Below, piece after piece: positions 26,388-34,147 of a stretch of DNA of 52,318 bases. Position 1 is the first letter of the stretch. The number at the start of each line of letters is the position of its first letter. The position numbers and the translations under genes were made by a program. Source of the stretch: an uncultured Lachnospiraceae bacterium (lineage in GTDB: Bacteria; Bacillota; Clostridia; Lachnospirales; Lachnospiraceae); contig CAJTYM010000028.1 of NCBI GenBank assembly GCA_910583835.1, positions 1 to 52,318 of the forward strand. The letters run 5' to 3'. The notes under the pieces were generated by a model. It had not been told where the DNA came from. It was given only the letters and a program-made list of their open reading frames with translations, and ran no database searches.

Positions 26388-27716
26388 CTACAATGTTTTC
26401 TGGAAAGCTGCCACAGCCGCTGCATACACGGTCTGGAAAGGAACTTTGCACTGCCTTGCCGCTGCCGCAACGTCTTCATACTCCGGCTTGCATTTGGTGA
26501 TGCCGTAACCGGTGCTGATTTTGATGGTAATTTCCCCATAGACAGTGGAAATTTTGCGGAACTGGGCATCCAATGTCCTGCGGTAGCAAGGCTGGATGCG
26601 GATGCCGCGGGTAGCGGTGTGCGTCAAAATCAGACGGCTGAAACGGCTCTCCTCAGAGACATTGCAAAGAACCGTCAGCAGTATGCCGGGACGGTCTTTT
26701 TTCATATTGATGGGGGTGGTGTATACATCCAATGCCCCGGCATCCCGAAGAAGCTTGGTCGCATAAGAGATTGTTTCCGGCGTCATATCATCCAGATTGC
26801 AGGAAAGTTCCAGAATCTGGTCCAGGCTGTGAAACTGTTCAGTATAGTAATCGGGGCGTGTCTCCCCTTCCTGCGCTGTCTTCACAGCGCCTGAGGCAGG
26901 CGAACCCGGGAGCTGCCTGGGGGAAGGAACCGGAAGGATGCTTAAACTGCCCCAGAATGCACGTAGGCAATTGGCCGTAGCAAAGTCTTTGGAGCCCATG
27001 CCGTATCCTGTCCGTTCTATGGACATAGGCGGCATGGCGGTATACTGGCTGACAAAATGTCTGAGCAGTGCAGCGCCGGTGGGCGTGCATAATTCACCCT
27101 CCGTGCTTCCGCCGTAAATAGGGATATCTTTGAGAATTTCGGCGGTTGCCGGTGCAGGGACCGGAAGTATGCCATGGGCACAGCGGACGCTGCCGCTTCC
27201 CACATGGATGGGGGAGGCGATAATCTGTTCTGGATTTAATAATTCCAACAATTGGCAGCAGCCTACCACGTCCATCAATGCGTCCATGGTTCCCACCTCG
27301 TGGAAATGGATTTGCGAGATGTCCGTGTGATGTGCCGTGCTCTCCGCGTTGCCAATCAACGTGTACACTGCCTTGGCATGTTCCTTTACAGAAGGGGAAA
27401 CCGGTAATTTGTCAATCTGTTCCAGCATTTGCGGGTAACTGGTATGAAGATGGCTGTGGGTGTGTTCCTCCGTATGATGGCATTCTTCTGAAACAGCCTC
27501 GTGTCCTTCCTGTCCGAGAATCACGACATTCATTTTCGTGCCCCAGATGCCACATTTCTCGGAAGGGGCTGCGCTCAGCATCAGTTGTTTGGGAAAAAGG
27601 CTGTTCATGGATTTGAGGAACGTATCTTTCTCGGAATCTGATAAAAGTTCGTAGAGAGCGCCCATCAGCATGTCCCCGGAAGCGCCCATGTTACATTCAA
27701 GGAATAGTGTTTTCAT
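26388..27716 (-). CDS. larC: Nickel-pincer cofactor biosynthesis protein LarC
   Basis: LarC inserts nickel into the pyridinium dithiocarboxylate precursor to give the Ni-pincer nucleotide of lactate racemase and related enzymes. The 442-residue protein shows the DUF111 pattern: FLECNMGASGDMLMGAL at the N-terminus, a His-rich metal-binding stretch HHTEEHTHSHLH (about 88-99), HFHEVGTMDALMDVVG, GELCTPTGAALLRHFV and a ferredoxin-like C-terminal half with THTATRGIRIQ. In Lactobacillus plantarum larC is split by a frameshift; here it is one open frame. The ATG at 27716 is eight bases after AGGAGG. It overlaps larB by 20 bases, so the two are coupled. Confidence 0.93.
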   Translation of the reverse strand: MKTLFLECNMGASGDMLMGALYELLSDSEKDTFLKSMNSLFPKQLMLSAAPSEKCGIWGTKMNVVILGQEGHEAVSEECHHTEEHTHSHLHTSYPQMLEQIDKLPVSPSVKEHAKAVYTLIGNAESTAHHTDISQIHFHEVGTMDALMDVVGCCQLLELLNPEQIIASPIHVGSGSVRCAHGILPVPAPATAEILKDIPIYGGSTEGELCTPTGAALLRHFVSQYTAMPPMSIERTGYGMGSKDFATANCLRAFWGSLSILPVPSPRQLPGSPASGAVKTAQEGETRPDYYTEQFHSLDQILELSCNLDDMTPETISYATKLLRDAGALDVYTTPINMKKDRPGILLTVLCNVSEESRFSRLILTHTATRGIRIQPCYRRTLDAQFRKISTVYGEITIKISTGYGITKCKPEYEDVAAAARQCKVPFQTVYAAAVAAFQKTL

Positions 27717-28473
27717 GTTCATTACCTCCTATATGATTAATCATGCTGGCAAGGTAGCCAGCGCCAAAGCCGTTATCAATATTCACCACGCTGACGCCGC
27801 TGGCGCAGGAGTTCAGCATAGAGAGCAGAGCGGAAAGCCCCTGAAAATTAGCGCCGTAGCCAATGCTGGTGGGAACTGCGATTACCGGGCAGTCCGCAAG
27901 TCCTCCGATGACGCTGGCAAGCGCCCCTTCCATGCCGGCGACAGCGACAATGGCGGTTGCCTTGGAAATCGCGTCCACATGTGAGAGGAGACGGTGGATT
28001 CCGGCAACCCCTACATCATACAGCCGTTCCACATGATTGCCCAGGACCTCGGCAGTCAGCGCAGCTTCCTCAGCTACAGGGATATCGCTGGTGCCTCCGG
28101 TAGCGACAATAATCGTGCCGCTGGCAGTAATCCGTTCTCTGTGGTTGACAATCCCCACATGGGAAAGCTTGTCATAAGTAAGGGCAAAGCGTTCTGACAG
28201 ATAAGCGGCATCCTCCGGCGAGAGCCGTGTTATCAGAATGTTTTCGGCATGATGGGAGAGCATGGATTGGATAATTCCCTCCATCTGCCCTGCAGTTTTG
28301 CCTGCGCCGTAAATCACTTCCGGCGCGCCCTGGCGGATACGTCTGTGATGGTCAATTTTGGCATATCCGAGGTCCTCAAAAGGGCTGATTTTTAACTGTT
28401 CATAGGCGGTATGGATGTCCAGGCTGCCGCTTTGTACTTGCTGCAGGACAGATAATATATGCTGTGATTCCAT
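27697..28473 (-). CDS. larB: Pyridinium-3,5-biscarboxylic acid mononucleotide synthase LarB
   Basis: LarB carboxylates and hydrolyses nicotinic acid adenine dinucleotide in the first step of Ni-pincer cofactor synthesis. The 258-residue protein has an N-terminal helical extension, then PEVIYGAGKTAGQ and a PurE-like domain with ATGGTSDIPVAEEAALTAEVLG, DVGVAGIHRLL, VAGMEGALASVIGGL and VPTSIGYGANFQGLSALL. The start at 28473 (second of two adjacent ATGs) is best spaced from AAGAGG. larC follows with overlap. LarA and LarE homologues are absent from the window, so the cofactor user lies elsewhere. Confidence 0.94.
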   Translation of the reverse strand: MESQHILSVLQQVQSGSLDIHTAYEQLKISPFEDLGYAKIDHHRRIRQGAPEVIYGAGKTAGQMEGIIQSMLSHHAENILITRLSPEDAAYLSERFALTYDKLSHVGIVNHRERITASGTIIVATGGTSDIPVAEEAALTAEVLGNHVERLYDVGVAGIHRLLSHVDAISKATAIVAVAGMEGALASVIGGLADCPVIAVPTSIGYGANFQGLSALLSMLNSCASGVSVVNIDNGFGAGYLASMINHIGGNEHENTIP

Positions 28474-28516
28474 CATAACCTCTTTTCTGCAAAAAAATGC
28501 GTAATTCTTATGAATA

Positions 28517-28545
28517 ATTATAGGATTTTCCCACAGAATAGTCAA
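28517..28545 (-). promoter_or_regulatory. Promoter of larB-larC
   Basis: On the minus strand, TTGACT (28545-28540), 17 bases, TATAAT (28522-28517), about 45 bases before the larB start. The palindromic element at 28586 lies directly upstream. Confidence 0.7.
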
Positions 28546-28585
28546 GAAAGCAAAATTTTTAAGTTTTCCCATTTTGTAATTCATA

Positions 28586-28714
28586 GTGCCAAAAGGTTTC
28601 CATCATAAAATGATGGAAACACTTTGCACATAAAAGCGCTATGGAAAGCTAGCTTTCCAGACGCTTTTTGTGCAAGATGTCTATGCTGCCAAAGGCAGCA
28701 AGACCTTTTGGCGC
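28586..28714. mobile_element. 129-bp TA-flanked palindromic element (MITE-like, element A)
   Basis: The ends GTGCCAAAAGGT (28586-28597) and ACCTTTTGGCGC (28703-28714) are complementary and flanked by TA (28584-28585, 28715-28716). The interior folds into three hairpins: TTTCCATCA/TGATGGAAA; a longer arm capped by the palindrome TGGAAAGCTAGCTTTCCA; and GCTGCC/GGCAGC. The whole is a cloverleaf-like cruciform without coding capacity. TA duplication suggests mobilisation by an IS630/Tc1-type transposase (inferred). Confidence 0.65.
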
Positions 28715-28941
28715 TAAAATATCAGTTATTGTAAAAATGGGGAAATTGAAAAGCAAAATTAGCAAATTCGATAATATACTTCAAAATACCGGGGAAAAAA
28801 TAGAAAATTTTACTAGAAAAACAAAAGAAACTGCAAAGGATTGAAGAAATGAATAGCTTTTTGTGAAGAAAAAATATTGAAATTATGGAAAATATCCGTC
28901 AGATTTTCGCTTTTTTGGCAAAAGGCAGAAAGCCTGTATAT

Positions 28942-28970
28942 TTGACAAATAATGAAAAAGGTGGCATAAT
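28942..28970 (+). promoter_or_regulatory. Promoter of the HPr-like gene
   Basis: TTGACA (28942-28947), 17 bases, CATAAT (28965-28970), about 45 bases before the start. The A/T-rich stretch 28715-28941 holds nothing else recognisable. Confidence 0.7.
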
Positions 28971-29014
28971 TTTCAAAACTCAGATGAAAATGCAAGGTAG
29001 AAAGGATGAGGAAT

Positions 29015-29242
29015 ATGAACGAGAGAATTATTAAATTAGCAGATGCAGATGAGGTATGTGATTTTGTAAGTGCTGCTGGTAAATGTGATTTTGATGTTGA
29101 TGTATCCTACCAGCGCATGGTCATTGATGCTAAGTCCATTTTAGGAGTAATGGGACTTGGAGTGGAAAAGGAACTTACAGTAAAGTATGGCGGCAAAGAT
29201 CTGAGTTTTGAAAATGTGTTGAGTAAGTACACTGTGGCATAA
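29015..29242 (+). CDS. HPr-like protein without the active histidine (Crh-like)
   Basis: This 75-residue protein aligns with HPr over its C-terminal two thirds: DFDVDVSYQRMVIDAKSILGVMGLGVEKELTV matches the HPr region around regulatory Ser46 (here Ser41). The HARPA segment carrying the phosphotransfer His15 is missing, replaced by DEVCDFVSA. It therefore cannot act as a PTS phosphocarrier but could be Ser-phosphorylated by HPr kinase, like Crh of Bacillus, and serve in CcpA signalling (inferred). The ATG at 29015 lies eight bases after AAAGGA; the ATG at 29006 is too close to a ribosome site. A related protein is encoded at 35952. Confidence 0.75.
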   Translation: MNERIIKLADADEVCDFVSAAGKCDFDVDVSYQRMVIDAKSILGVMGLGVEKELTVKYGGKDLSFENVLSKYTVA

Positions 29243-29262
29243 CTTGACCAAAGGAGGGACCC

Positions 29263-29343
29263 ATGAAGTGGGAGGATTCCTTAAATCTATTGGAAATGCC
29301 AATAGAACAAAGCGAAGTTGGGGAGAGTCCTGGGGTCCTTTAG
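29263..29343 (+). CDS. Possible 26-residue micro-ORF or small RNA
   Basis: An ATG at 29263 lies five bases after a near-perfect AAAGGAGGG (29250-29258) and opens a 26-codon frame rich in acidic residues (MKWEDSLNLLEMP...). The segment also contains small hairpins (ATTGG/CCAAT). It shares the transcript of the HPr-like gene and ends before the terminator at 29394. I do not recognise the peptide. It may be a real small protein, or the ribosome site may be fortuitous in a structured 3' UTR. Confidence 0.35.
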   Translation: MKWEDSLNLLEMPIEQSEVGESPGVL

Positions 29344-29393
29344 AGTAATTGAGGAAGAAATTTGACATTCAAGGATAGACAGGAAGGGAAAAG

Positions 29394-29430
29394 GAGCTGC
29401 TTCACTAAATTTTAGTGCAGCAGCTCTTTT
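29394..29430 (+). terminator. Intrinsic terminator of the HPr-like transcript
   Basis: GAGCTGCT..CACTA pairs with TAGTG..AGCAGCTC in one long stem, followed by TTTTG. Confidence 0.85.
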
Positions 29431-29683
29431 GTCGCAGTAAATTGTATAAAATGAAGAATTTGCGTTCAATAAAAAAGAACTTGTGTTCTGCAGCGAATGG
29501 CGTTATAATACATGCAGAGAGAAAGATATTAGAAGTGAAGTCAACGAAAAGAGTTACGGAACCAGATTTAAGCAACGCTTATTGGATGGATTCGCTCAAC
29601 ATTACAAGGAATGAATGGATTGCAGCACAGCAGCATAGAGAGTTTTTTGTATTTATCGTGTATACTTTGTCAGGGGCAGGATA

Positions 29684-30100
29684 TTGATTGAGGAGTTTGA
29701 AAATGCCGGATATCAAACGTATTCAAAATTATTCCACGCGGCTGATTATGGCGTTCCGCAGAAACGGGAACGTGTTATCATTGTCGGCATTCGGAATGAT
29801 TTAAACGATATTTTGAAATATGATTTCCCTGAGGAGACCAATAAGGATAACTGGGTTCCGTTGTCTGTTGCGGTTCCAGAACTGGCAATCAAGGAAGAAA
29901 AATATTATTTTTCCCAAAGAGCTGTACAGGGGATGAAAAATGCTAAAAATAATATGAAGAGAGGCCTTTATCAGGATTTGAACCAACCATGCCTTACGGT
30001 AACAAGCCATCTTGGCAATGCCGTTCCGCCGGTAATGTTTTGGCACATATCGGATTCTGTCAGGCAATATCTGGAAGGCGTACAACAGAAAATAATTTAA
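29684..30100 (+). pseudogene. Decayed C5-cytosine DNA methyltransferase (C-terminal remnant)
   Basis: The frame opens with EEFENAGYQTYSKLFHAADYGVPQKRERVIIVGIR, which is motif VIII and its lead-in. It continues through a short target-recognition part and ends with GNAVPPVMFWHI, motif X. Motif I (SAM binding), motif IV with the catalytic Pro-Cys, and motif VI (ENV) are absent. LTVTSHL runs directly into GNAVPP, whereas intact enzymes have about 60-80 residues there, so an internal segment also seems deleted. The preceding 29431-29683 is A/T-rich, with no recognisable product, and may be debris of the lost 5' end. It marks a former restriction-modification or mobile locus. No partner endonuclease is visible. 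Confidence 0.75.
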
Positions 30101-30172
30101 GGAAGCGCTGGTCGAATCACGGATTCCTTAATGTCAATGCTGTCGCTTAACTATATGAAACAGGAGACTTAC

Positions 30173-32539
30173 ATGGAGCAGATAAAGATTTCCGTGCGGA
30201 ATCTGGTGGAATTTATTTTGCGTTCCGGCGATATTGACAACCGCCACGGCAAGGCGGCGCAGAAAGAGGCAATGCAGGAAGGAAGCCGTATCCACCGGAA
30301 GATTCAAAGGCGGATGGGGGCGGACTACCAGCCGGAAGTGCCCTTGAAGATAGAATTAGAGCGGGAGAAGTATGTGCTGATTCTGGAGGGCAGGGCGGAC
30401 GGCATCATTGTCCGTGGCGGGCAGACAACAATAGATGAAATCAAGGGCATTTATCAGGACGTGAATCTTCTGGAAGCGCCCATCTTGGTGCATCTGGCGC
30501 AGGCAAAGTGCTATGCCTATATTGTGGCTCTCCAGCAGGGACTTGCGGAAATCTCCGTGCAGATGACTTACTGCAATCTGGATACGGAGGACATCAGGAG
30601 ATTCCAGGAGCATTATACGTTTGAGGAAATCAGTGACTGGTTCCTGGCGGTGGCAGCAGCCTATGATAAATGGGCAGAATTCCAGTACCGGGCGCGGCAG
30701 GAAAGGAATCAGTCAATTGAAGAACTGGAGTTTCCTTTTCCTTACCGTGAGGGGCAAAAGGAACTGGCCGCCGGGGTGTACCGCACCATCAGCCGGGGGA
30801 AGAATTTGTTTATCCAGGCGCCCACAGGGACGGGCAAGACGATTACAACGGTATTTCCGGCGGTAAAAGCGGTAGGGCAAGGGCTGGCGGATAAGATTTT
30901 TTACCTGACGGCGCGGACGATTACGCGGACCGTGGCAAAGGAAGCCTTTGATTTGCTGCGCGCGCGGGGATATCAGGGACGCGTCCTCACAATTACAGCT
31001 AAGGAGAAGCTTTGTCTCTGTGGGGAGATGGACTGCAATCCTGTCCATTGCCCTTATGCCAAAGGACATTTTGACCGTGTGAATGAGGCGGTATTTGATT
31101 TGCTCATGCGGGAGCGCGATATAACCAGGGAGATTTTACTTGCACAGGCTGAGCAGTTTCAAGTATGTCCCTTTGAAATGTGCCTGGATGCATCGCTGTG
31201 GGCAGATGATATTATCTGTGACTATAATTATGTGTTTGACCCCAACGTATACCTCAAACGTTTCTTTGCGGAAGGGGTAAAAGGGGAATACCTCTTTCTA
31301 GTGGACGAGGCGCATAATCTGGTGGAACGCGGACGGGAGATGTACAGCGCCGTGCTTTACAAAGAGGATTTCCTCAAATACAAGAAAATCCTCAAAAACT
31401 ACAGTAAGAAATGCAGTGCGTCTTTGGAACGCTGCAATAAGCATCTGCTGAAGATGAAACGTGATTGCGATGGTTACCGTGTGCTTGGCGGGATTGAGGA
31501 ACTGATTTTTGCGCTAATGCAGATTGGCTCCGCCATGGAAGAGTTCTTCCAGCAGGAAATCAACATGCCAGAGGCAAAGGAAGTACAGGAATTCTACCTG
31601 AATATACGCCATTTTATGAATATGTACGAGCTGGTGGATGAAAATTATGTGATTTATACGGAGCATGAGGCGGATGGGAGGTTTAAGCTGAAACTGTTCT
31701 GCGTGAGTCCGGCGGTGAACCTGCAATCGTGCATAGATAAGGGCAGGTCAACCATCTTTTTTTCAGCTACGCTTCTGCCCATCCAGTACTATAAAAAGTT
31801 ATTGAGTACCTGCACGGACAATTATGCCGTGTATGCGCAGAGTGTGTTTGGTAAAGAACAGAAGCTTCTGGCAGTGGCGAGGGACGTGAGCAGTAAATAT
31901 ACGAGAAGGAACCAGCAGGAGTTTGCAAAAATTGCCTCCTACATCTATGAGGCAGCGAAGGCAAAAAGCGGCAATTATATTGCCTTTTTTCCATCCTACA
32001 AGATGATGGAGGATGTCTTTGCATGTTTTGTGCAGCGGGAGGGAATTTTGGAAGAACTGGACTGTATCTGCCAGCAGAGCGGCATGAGTGAACTGCAGCG
32101 CGAAGAGTTTCTTGGCAATTTTACGGCGCACAGGGAAAAGACATTGGTTGGCTTCTGCGTGATGGGCGGTATCTTTGCCGAGGGCATTGATTTGAAGCAT
32201 GAGGCGTTGATTGGCGTTATCGTTGTAGGTACGGGGCTGCCCCAAATCAGCAATGAGCGGGAGATTTTAAAGGATTTCTACGACCGTCAGGAGAGGGCGG
32301 GATTTGCCTATGCTTTCCGCTATCCGGGCATGAACAAGGTACTGCAGGCGGCAGGGCGGGTCATTCGCACCAGTGAGGACCGGGGAATCATCCTGCTTTT
32401 GGATGAACGTTTCCTGCAGCAGGAGTACCAGGCATTGTTCCCCAGGGAATGGGAGGGCTTTCAGACCGTGGCGCTTGCGCAGGTGCGGGAAGTTGTGGAG
32501 GAATTCTGGAAAGGCGGACAATGTCTGCCTGAATCGTAA
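30173..32539 (+). CDS. RecB/Cas4-type nuclease fused to an XPD/DinG-type helicase
   Basis: This 788-residue protein has an N-terminal PD-(D/E)XK domain (about 1-165) with GSRIH (His41), GRAD (Asp76) and DEIK (Glu89, Lys91). This is the RecB/Cas4 nuclease pattern. A superfamily 2 helicase of the DinG/XPD class follows: PTGTGKT Walker A (about 217-223), four cysteines 281/283/288/293 that probably bind a 4Fe-4S cluster, VDEAH (377-381), and C-terminal motifs FFPSYKMM, GGIFAEGIDL and QAAGRVIRT. All key residues are present. It probably processes branched or damaged DNA. The ATG at 30173 follows AGGAG by six bases; earlier ATGs lack a site. It lies beside the methyltransferase remnant. Confidence 0.88.
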   Translation: MEQIKISVRNLVEFILRSGDIDNRHGKAAQKEAMQEGSRIHRKIQRRMGADYQPEVPLKIELEREKYVLILEGRADGIIVRGGQTTIDEIKGIYQDVNLLEAPILVHLAQAKCYAYIVALQQGLAEISVQMTYCNLDTEDIRRFQEHYTFEEISDWFLAVAAAYDKWAEFQYRARQERNQSIEELEFPFPYREGQKELAAGVYRTISRGKNLFIQAPTGTGKTITTVFPAVKAVGQGLADKIFYLTARTITRTVAKEAFDLLRARGYQGRVLTITAKEKLCLCGEMDCNPVHCPYAKGHFDRVNEAVFDLLMRERDITREILLAQAEQFQVCPFEMCLDASLWADDIICDYNYVFDPNVYLKRFFAEGVKGEYLFLVDEAHNLVERGREMYSAVLYKEDFLKYKKILKNYSKKCSASLERCNKHLLKMKRDCDGYRVLGGIEELIFALMQIGSAMEEFFQQEINMPEAKEVQEFYLNIRHFMNMYELVDENYVIYTEHEADGRFKLKLFCVSPAVNLQSCIDKGRSTIFFSATLLPIQYYKKLLSTCTDNYAVYAQSVFGKEQKLLAVARDVSSKYTRRNQQEFAKIASYIYEAAKAKSGNYIAFFPSYKMMEDVFACFVQREGILEELDCICQQSGMSELQREEFLGNFTAHREKTLVGFCVMGGIFAEGIDLKHEALIGVIVVGTGLPQISNEREILKDFYDRQERAGFAYAFRYPGMNKVLQAAGRVIRTSEDRGIILLLDERFLQQEYQALFPREWEGFQTVALAQVREVVEEFWKGGQCLPES

Positions 32540-32723
32540 AAATATAAATATTGCATCGTATATAATTGTTGAATCAGCCGGCGGGAAGTTTCCTGGCGGT
32601 TGACTTTATATCGTAAAGTATCGCCATAATCCATTGTGGCTGCTTGTAAATTCGGGTATACTTATAGCAAACGCATGAAATGTTTTGTTCGTTTACTATA
32701 ACCCAAGGAGGAAGGCAAATTGA

Positions 32724-33845
32724 ATGGATAAATTGAATATTGCAGAAAATATTGTGCGCCTGCGGCAGCAGAAGCGGGTTACGCAGGAACGGCTCGCCCA
32801 GTTCGTCGGCGTCACGAAAGCGGCAGTTTCCAAATGGGAGACGGGGCAGAGTATGCCGGATATTATTATCCTGCCCATGCTTGCAGCTTTTTTTGATGTC
32901 ACAGTGGATGAACTGATTGGATATGTCCCGCAGCTGTCTAAGGAGCAGATTCAGAAATGGTATCAGCAGTTTGCGCAAAAGTTTGCCGGTGGTTCCTTTG
33001 AGGAAGTTTTCGCAGAGACGCAGTCCTATGTAAAGAAATATTATTCCTGTTATCCATTTCTGTTCCAGGCCTGTGTCCTGTGGCTCAACCATTTTATGCT
33101 GGCAGAGGACAGGCAGAGGCAGTTTGAGGTCTTGGAAGCCATTGCTGGATTGTGTGGGCATATCAGGGAAAATTGCCGGGATGTGAGGATTACGGATGAC
33201 GTGGTGGCATTACAGGCGTTGGCACATCTGCAGCTTGGCAGGACGGATGAGGTCATAGAATCGCTGGAGGAAATCACCAGGCCGAACAGGCTGCTAGGGC
33301 AGAGCGGTATAATCCTAATGCAGGCATACAAGGCGTCAGGAGAGACGCACAAGGCAGAAAGTTTTATGCAGGCTACCATGTATCAGGGGCTGCAATCACT
33401 GGTGGGAACGGCAACGGAATATATTTCCATGCATATGGATGACTTGGCAGCCTGTGAGCCGACCATAGAGCGTATCGGACAGGTGGAGGAAATATATCAT
33501 CTTGGAAAGCTCAACCCCAACCTGATTGCCGGATTTGAGTATCAGGCGACCATATGTTATGCAGTGCATGGAGAGAAGGAACAGGCGCTTGTCCATGCCA
33601 GCAGATATGTCTGCTGTCTCAGGGAGTTGTTTTCATCTGGAGGTATCCTGCTTTTGCATGGGGACGAGTATTTTACCCAGCTTGAGGAATGGTGTAGGCA
33701 GGAGGAAGGCGCCGCCGAGGCGCCGCGGGACAGGCAGCTGGTGCTGGAGGAGGTGAAAAAATCCTTTGACAGCCCGGTGTTCGCCGGCTTAGAGGGAGAG
33801 CCTAGGTTTCGGGAAATCAAAGAGGAGCTTGGTAGGCTGAAATAA
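32724..33845 (+). CDS. XRE-family transcriptional regulator with long helical C-terminus
   Basis: This 373-residue protein has an N-terminal Cro/C1 helix-turn-helix (IAENIVRLRQQKRVTQERLAQFVGVTKAAVSKWETGQSMPDI..., about 5-62). An all-helical region (about 75-370) follows, with spaced aromatic and alanine residues resembling TPR-like ligand or peptide sensing domains. It lies 86 bases upstream of a YxlE-YxlF-YxlG-like ABC operon on the same strand and is its likely regulator (inferred from position). AAGGAGG is present 12 bases before the ATG, a little far. No membrane segment is seen. Confidence 0.82.
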   Translation: MDKLNIAENIVRLRQQKRVTQERLAQFVGVTKAAVSKWETGQSMPDIIILPMLAAFFDVTVDELIGYVPQLSKEQIQKWYQQFAQKFAGGSFEEVFAETQSYVKKYYSCYPFLFQACVLWLNHFMLAEDRQRQFEVLEAIAGLCGHIRENCRDVRITDDVVALQALAHLQLGRTDEVIESLEEITRPNRLLGQSGIILMQAYKASGETHKAESFMQATMYQGLQSLVGTATEYISMHMDDLAACEPTIERIGQVEEIYHLGKLNPNLIAGFEYQATICYAVHGEKEQALVHASRYVCCLRELFSSGGILLLHGDEYFTQLEEWCRQEEGAAEAPRDRQLVLEEVKKSFDSPVFAGLEGEPRFREIKEELGRLK

Positions 33846-33880
33846 GGGACTATGATGTTTTGCGGTGCAAGTCCGGTGCG

Positions 33881-33904
33881 GGAAACGCTGTCATCAGCGT
33901 TTCC
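33881..33904 (+). other. Perfect 10-bp hairpin between regulator and ABC operon
   Basis: GGAAACGCTG (33881-33890) pairs with CAGCGTTTCC (33895-33904) around TCAT. No T-run follows, and the ribosome site of the next gene is 14 bases on, so it may tune downstream expression or block 3' decay rather than terminate. Confidence 0.5.
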
Positions 33905-33931
33905 GTAGATTATGAGAAAGGAAGGGATTAG

Positions 33932-34147
33932 ATGATGAATGGAAATATGCAGATAACAGAAATCCTGCCATTTTTGATACCGTTGGTGATTGCAGAATTT
34001 GCGCTTTTGGGTTATACCTTGTGGCATATTCTCACACATGAGAATTATAAGCATGGAAACCGGACGGTGTGGATTGTGGTGACGATTATCGGCATGAATT
34101 TTGTCGGTCCGATTCTGTATTTTATTTTGGGCAGGGAGGAGGCATAG
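33932..34147 (+). CDS. Small two-helix membrane protein (PLDc_N / YxlE-like)
   Basis: This 71-residue protein has two hydrophobic helices (about 9-31 and 46-66) and ends GPILYFILGREEA. This fits the phospholipase-D N-terminal-like family, found as single small proteins next to ABC exporters. In B. subtilis YxlE precedes YxlF (ATPase) and YxlG (permease), the same order as here. In that species YxlE works in a membrane complex restraining SigY; no sigma factor is adjacent here. The stop codon abuts the ATG of the ATPase gene. The RBS is AAAGGAAGGG, five bases away. Confidence 0.8.
   Translation: MMNGNMQITEILPFLIPLVIAEFALLGYTLWHILTHENYKHGNRTVWIVVTIIGMNFVGPILYFILGREEA

Noticed and set aside
29415..29687. 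90-codon frame before the methyltransferase remnant
   Set aside because: It starts at the tail of a terminator, has no ribosome site, and its product resembles nothing; at best it is debris of the lost gene part.
32574..33161. 195-codon minus-strand frame overlapping the XRE regulator
   Set aside because: The plus-strand frame encodes a clear helix-turn-helix with a ribosome site; the minus frame has neither.
33860..33910. Sequence GGTGCAAGTCCGGTGCGG resembling a cobalamin riboswitch or group II intron piece
   Set aside because: The B12-box (GCCACTGT) and the rest of the fold are missing, the segment is only about 80 bases, and no B12 gene follows.
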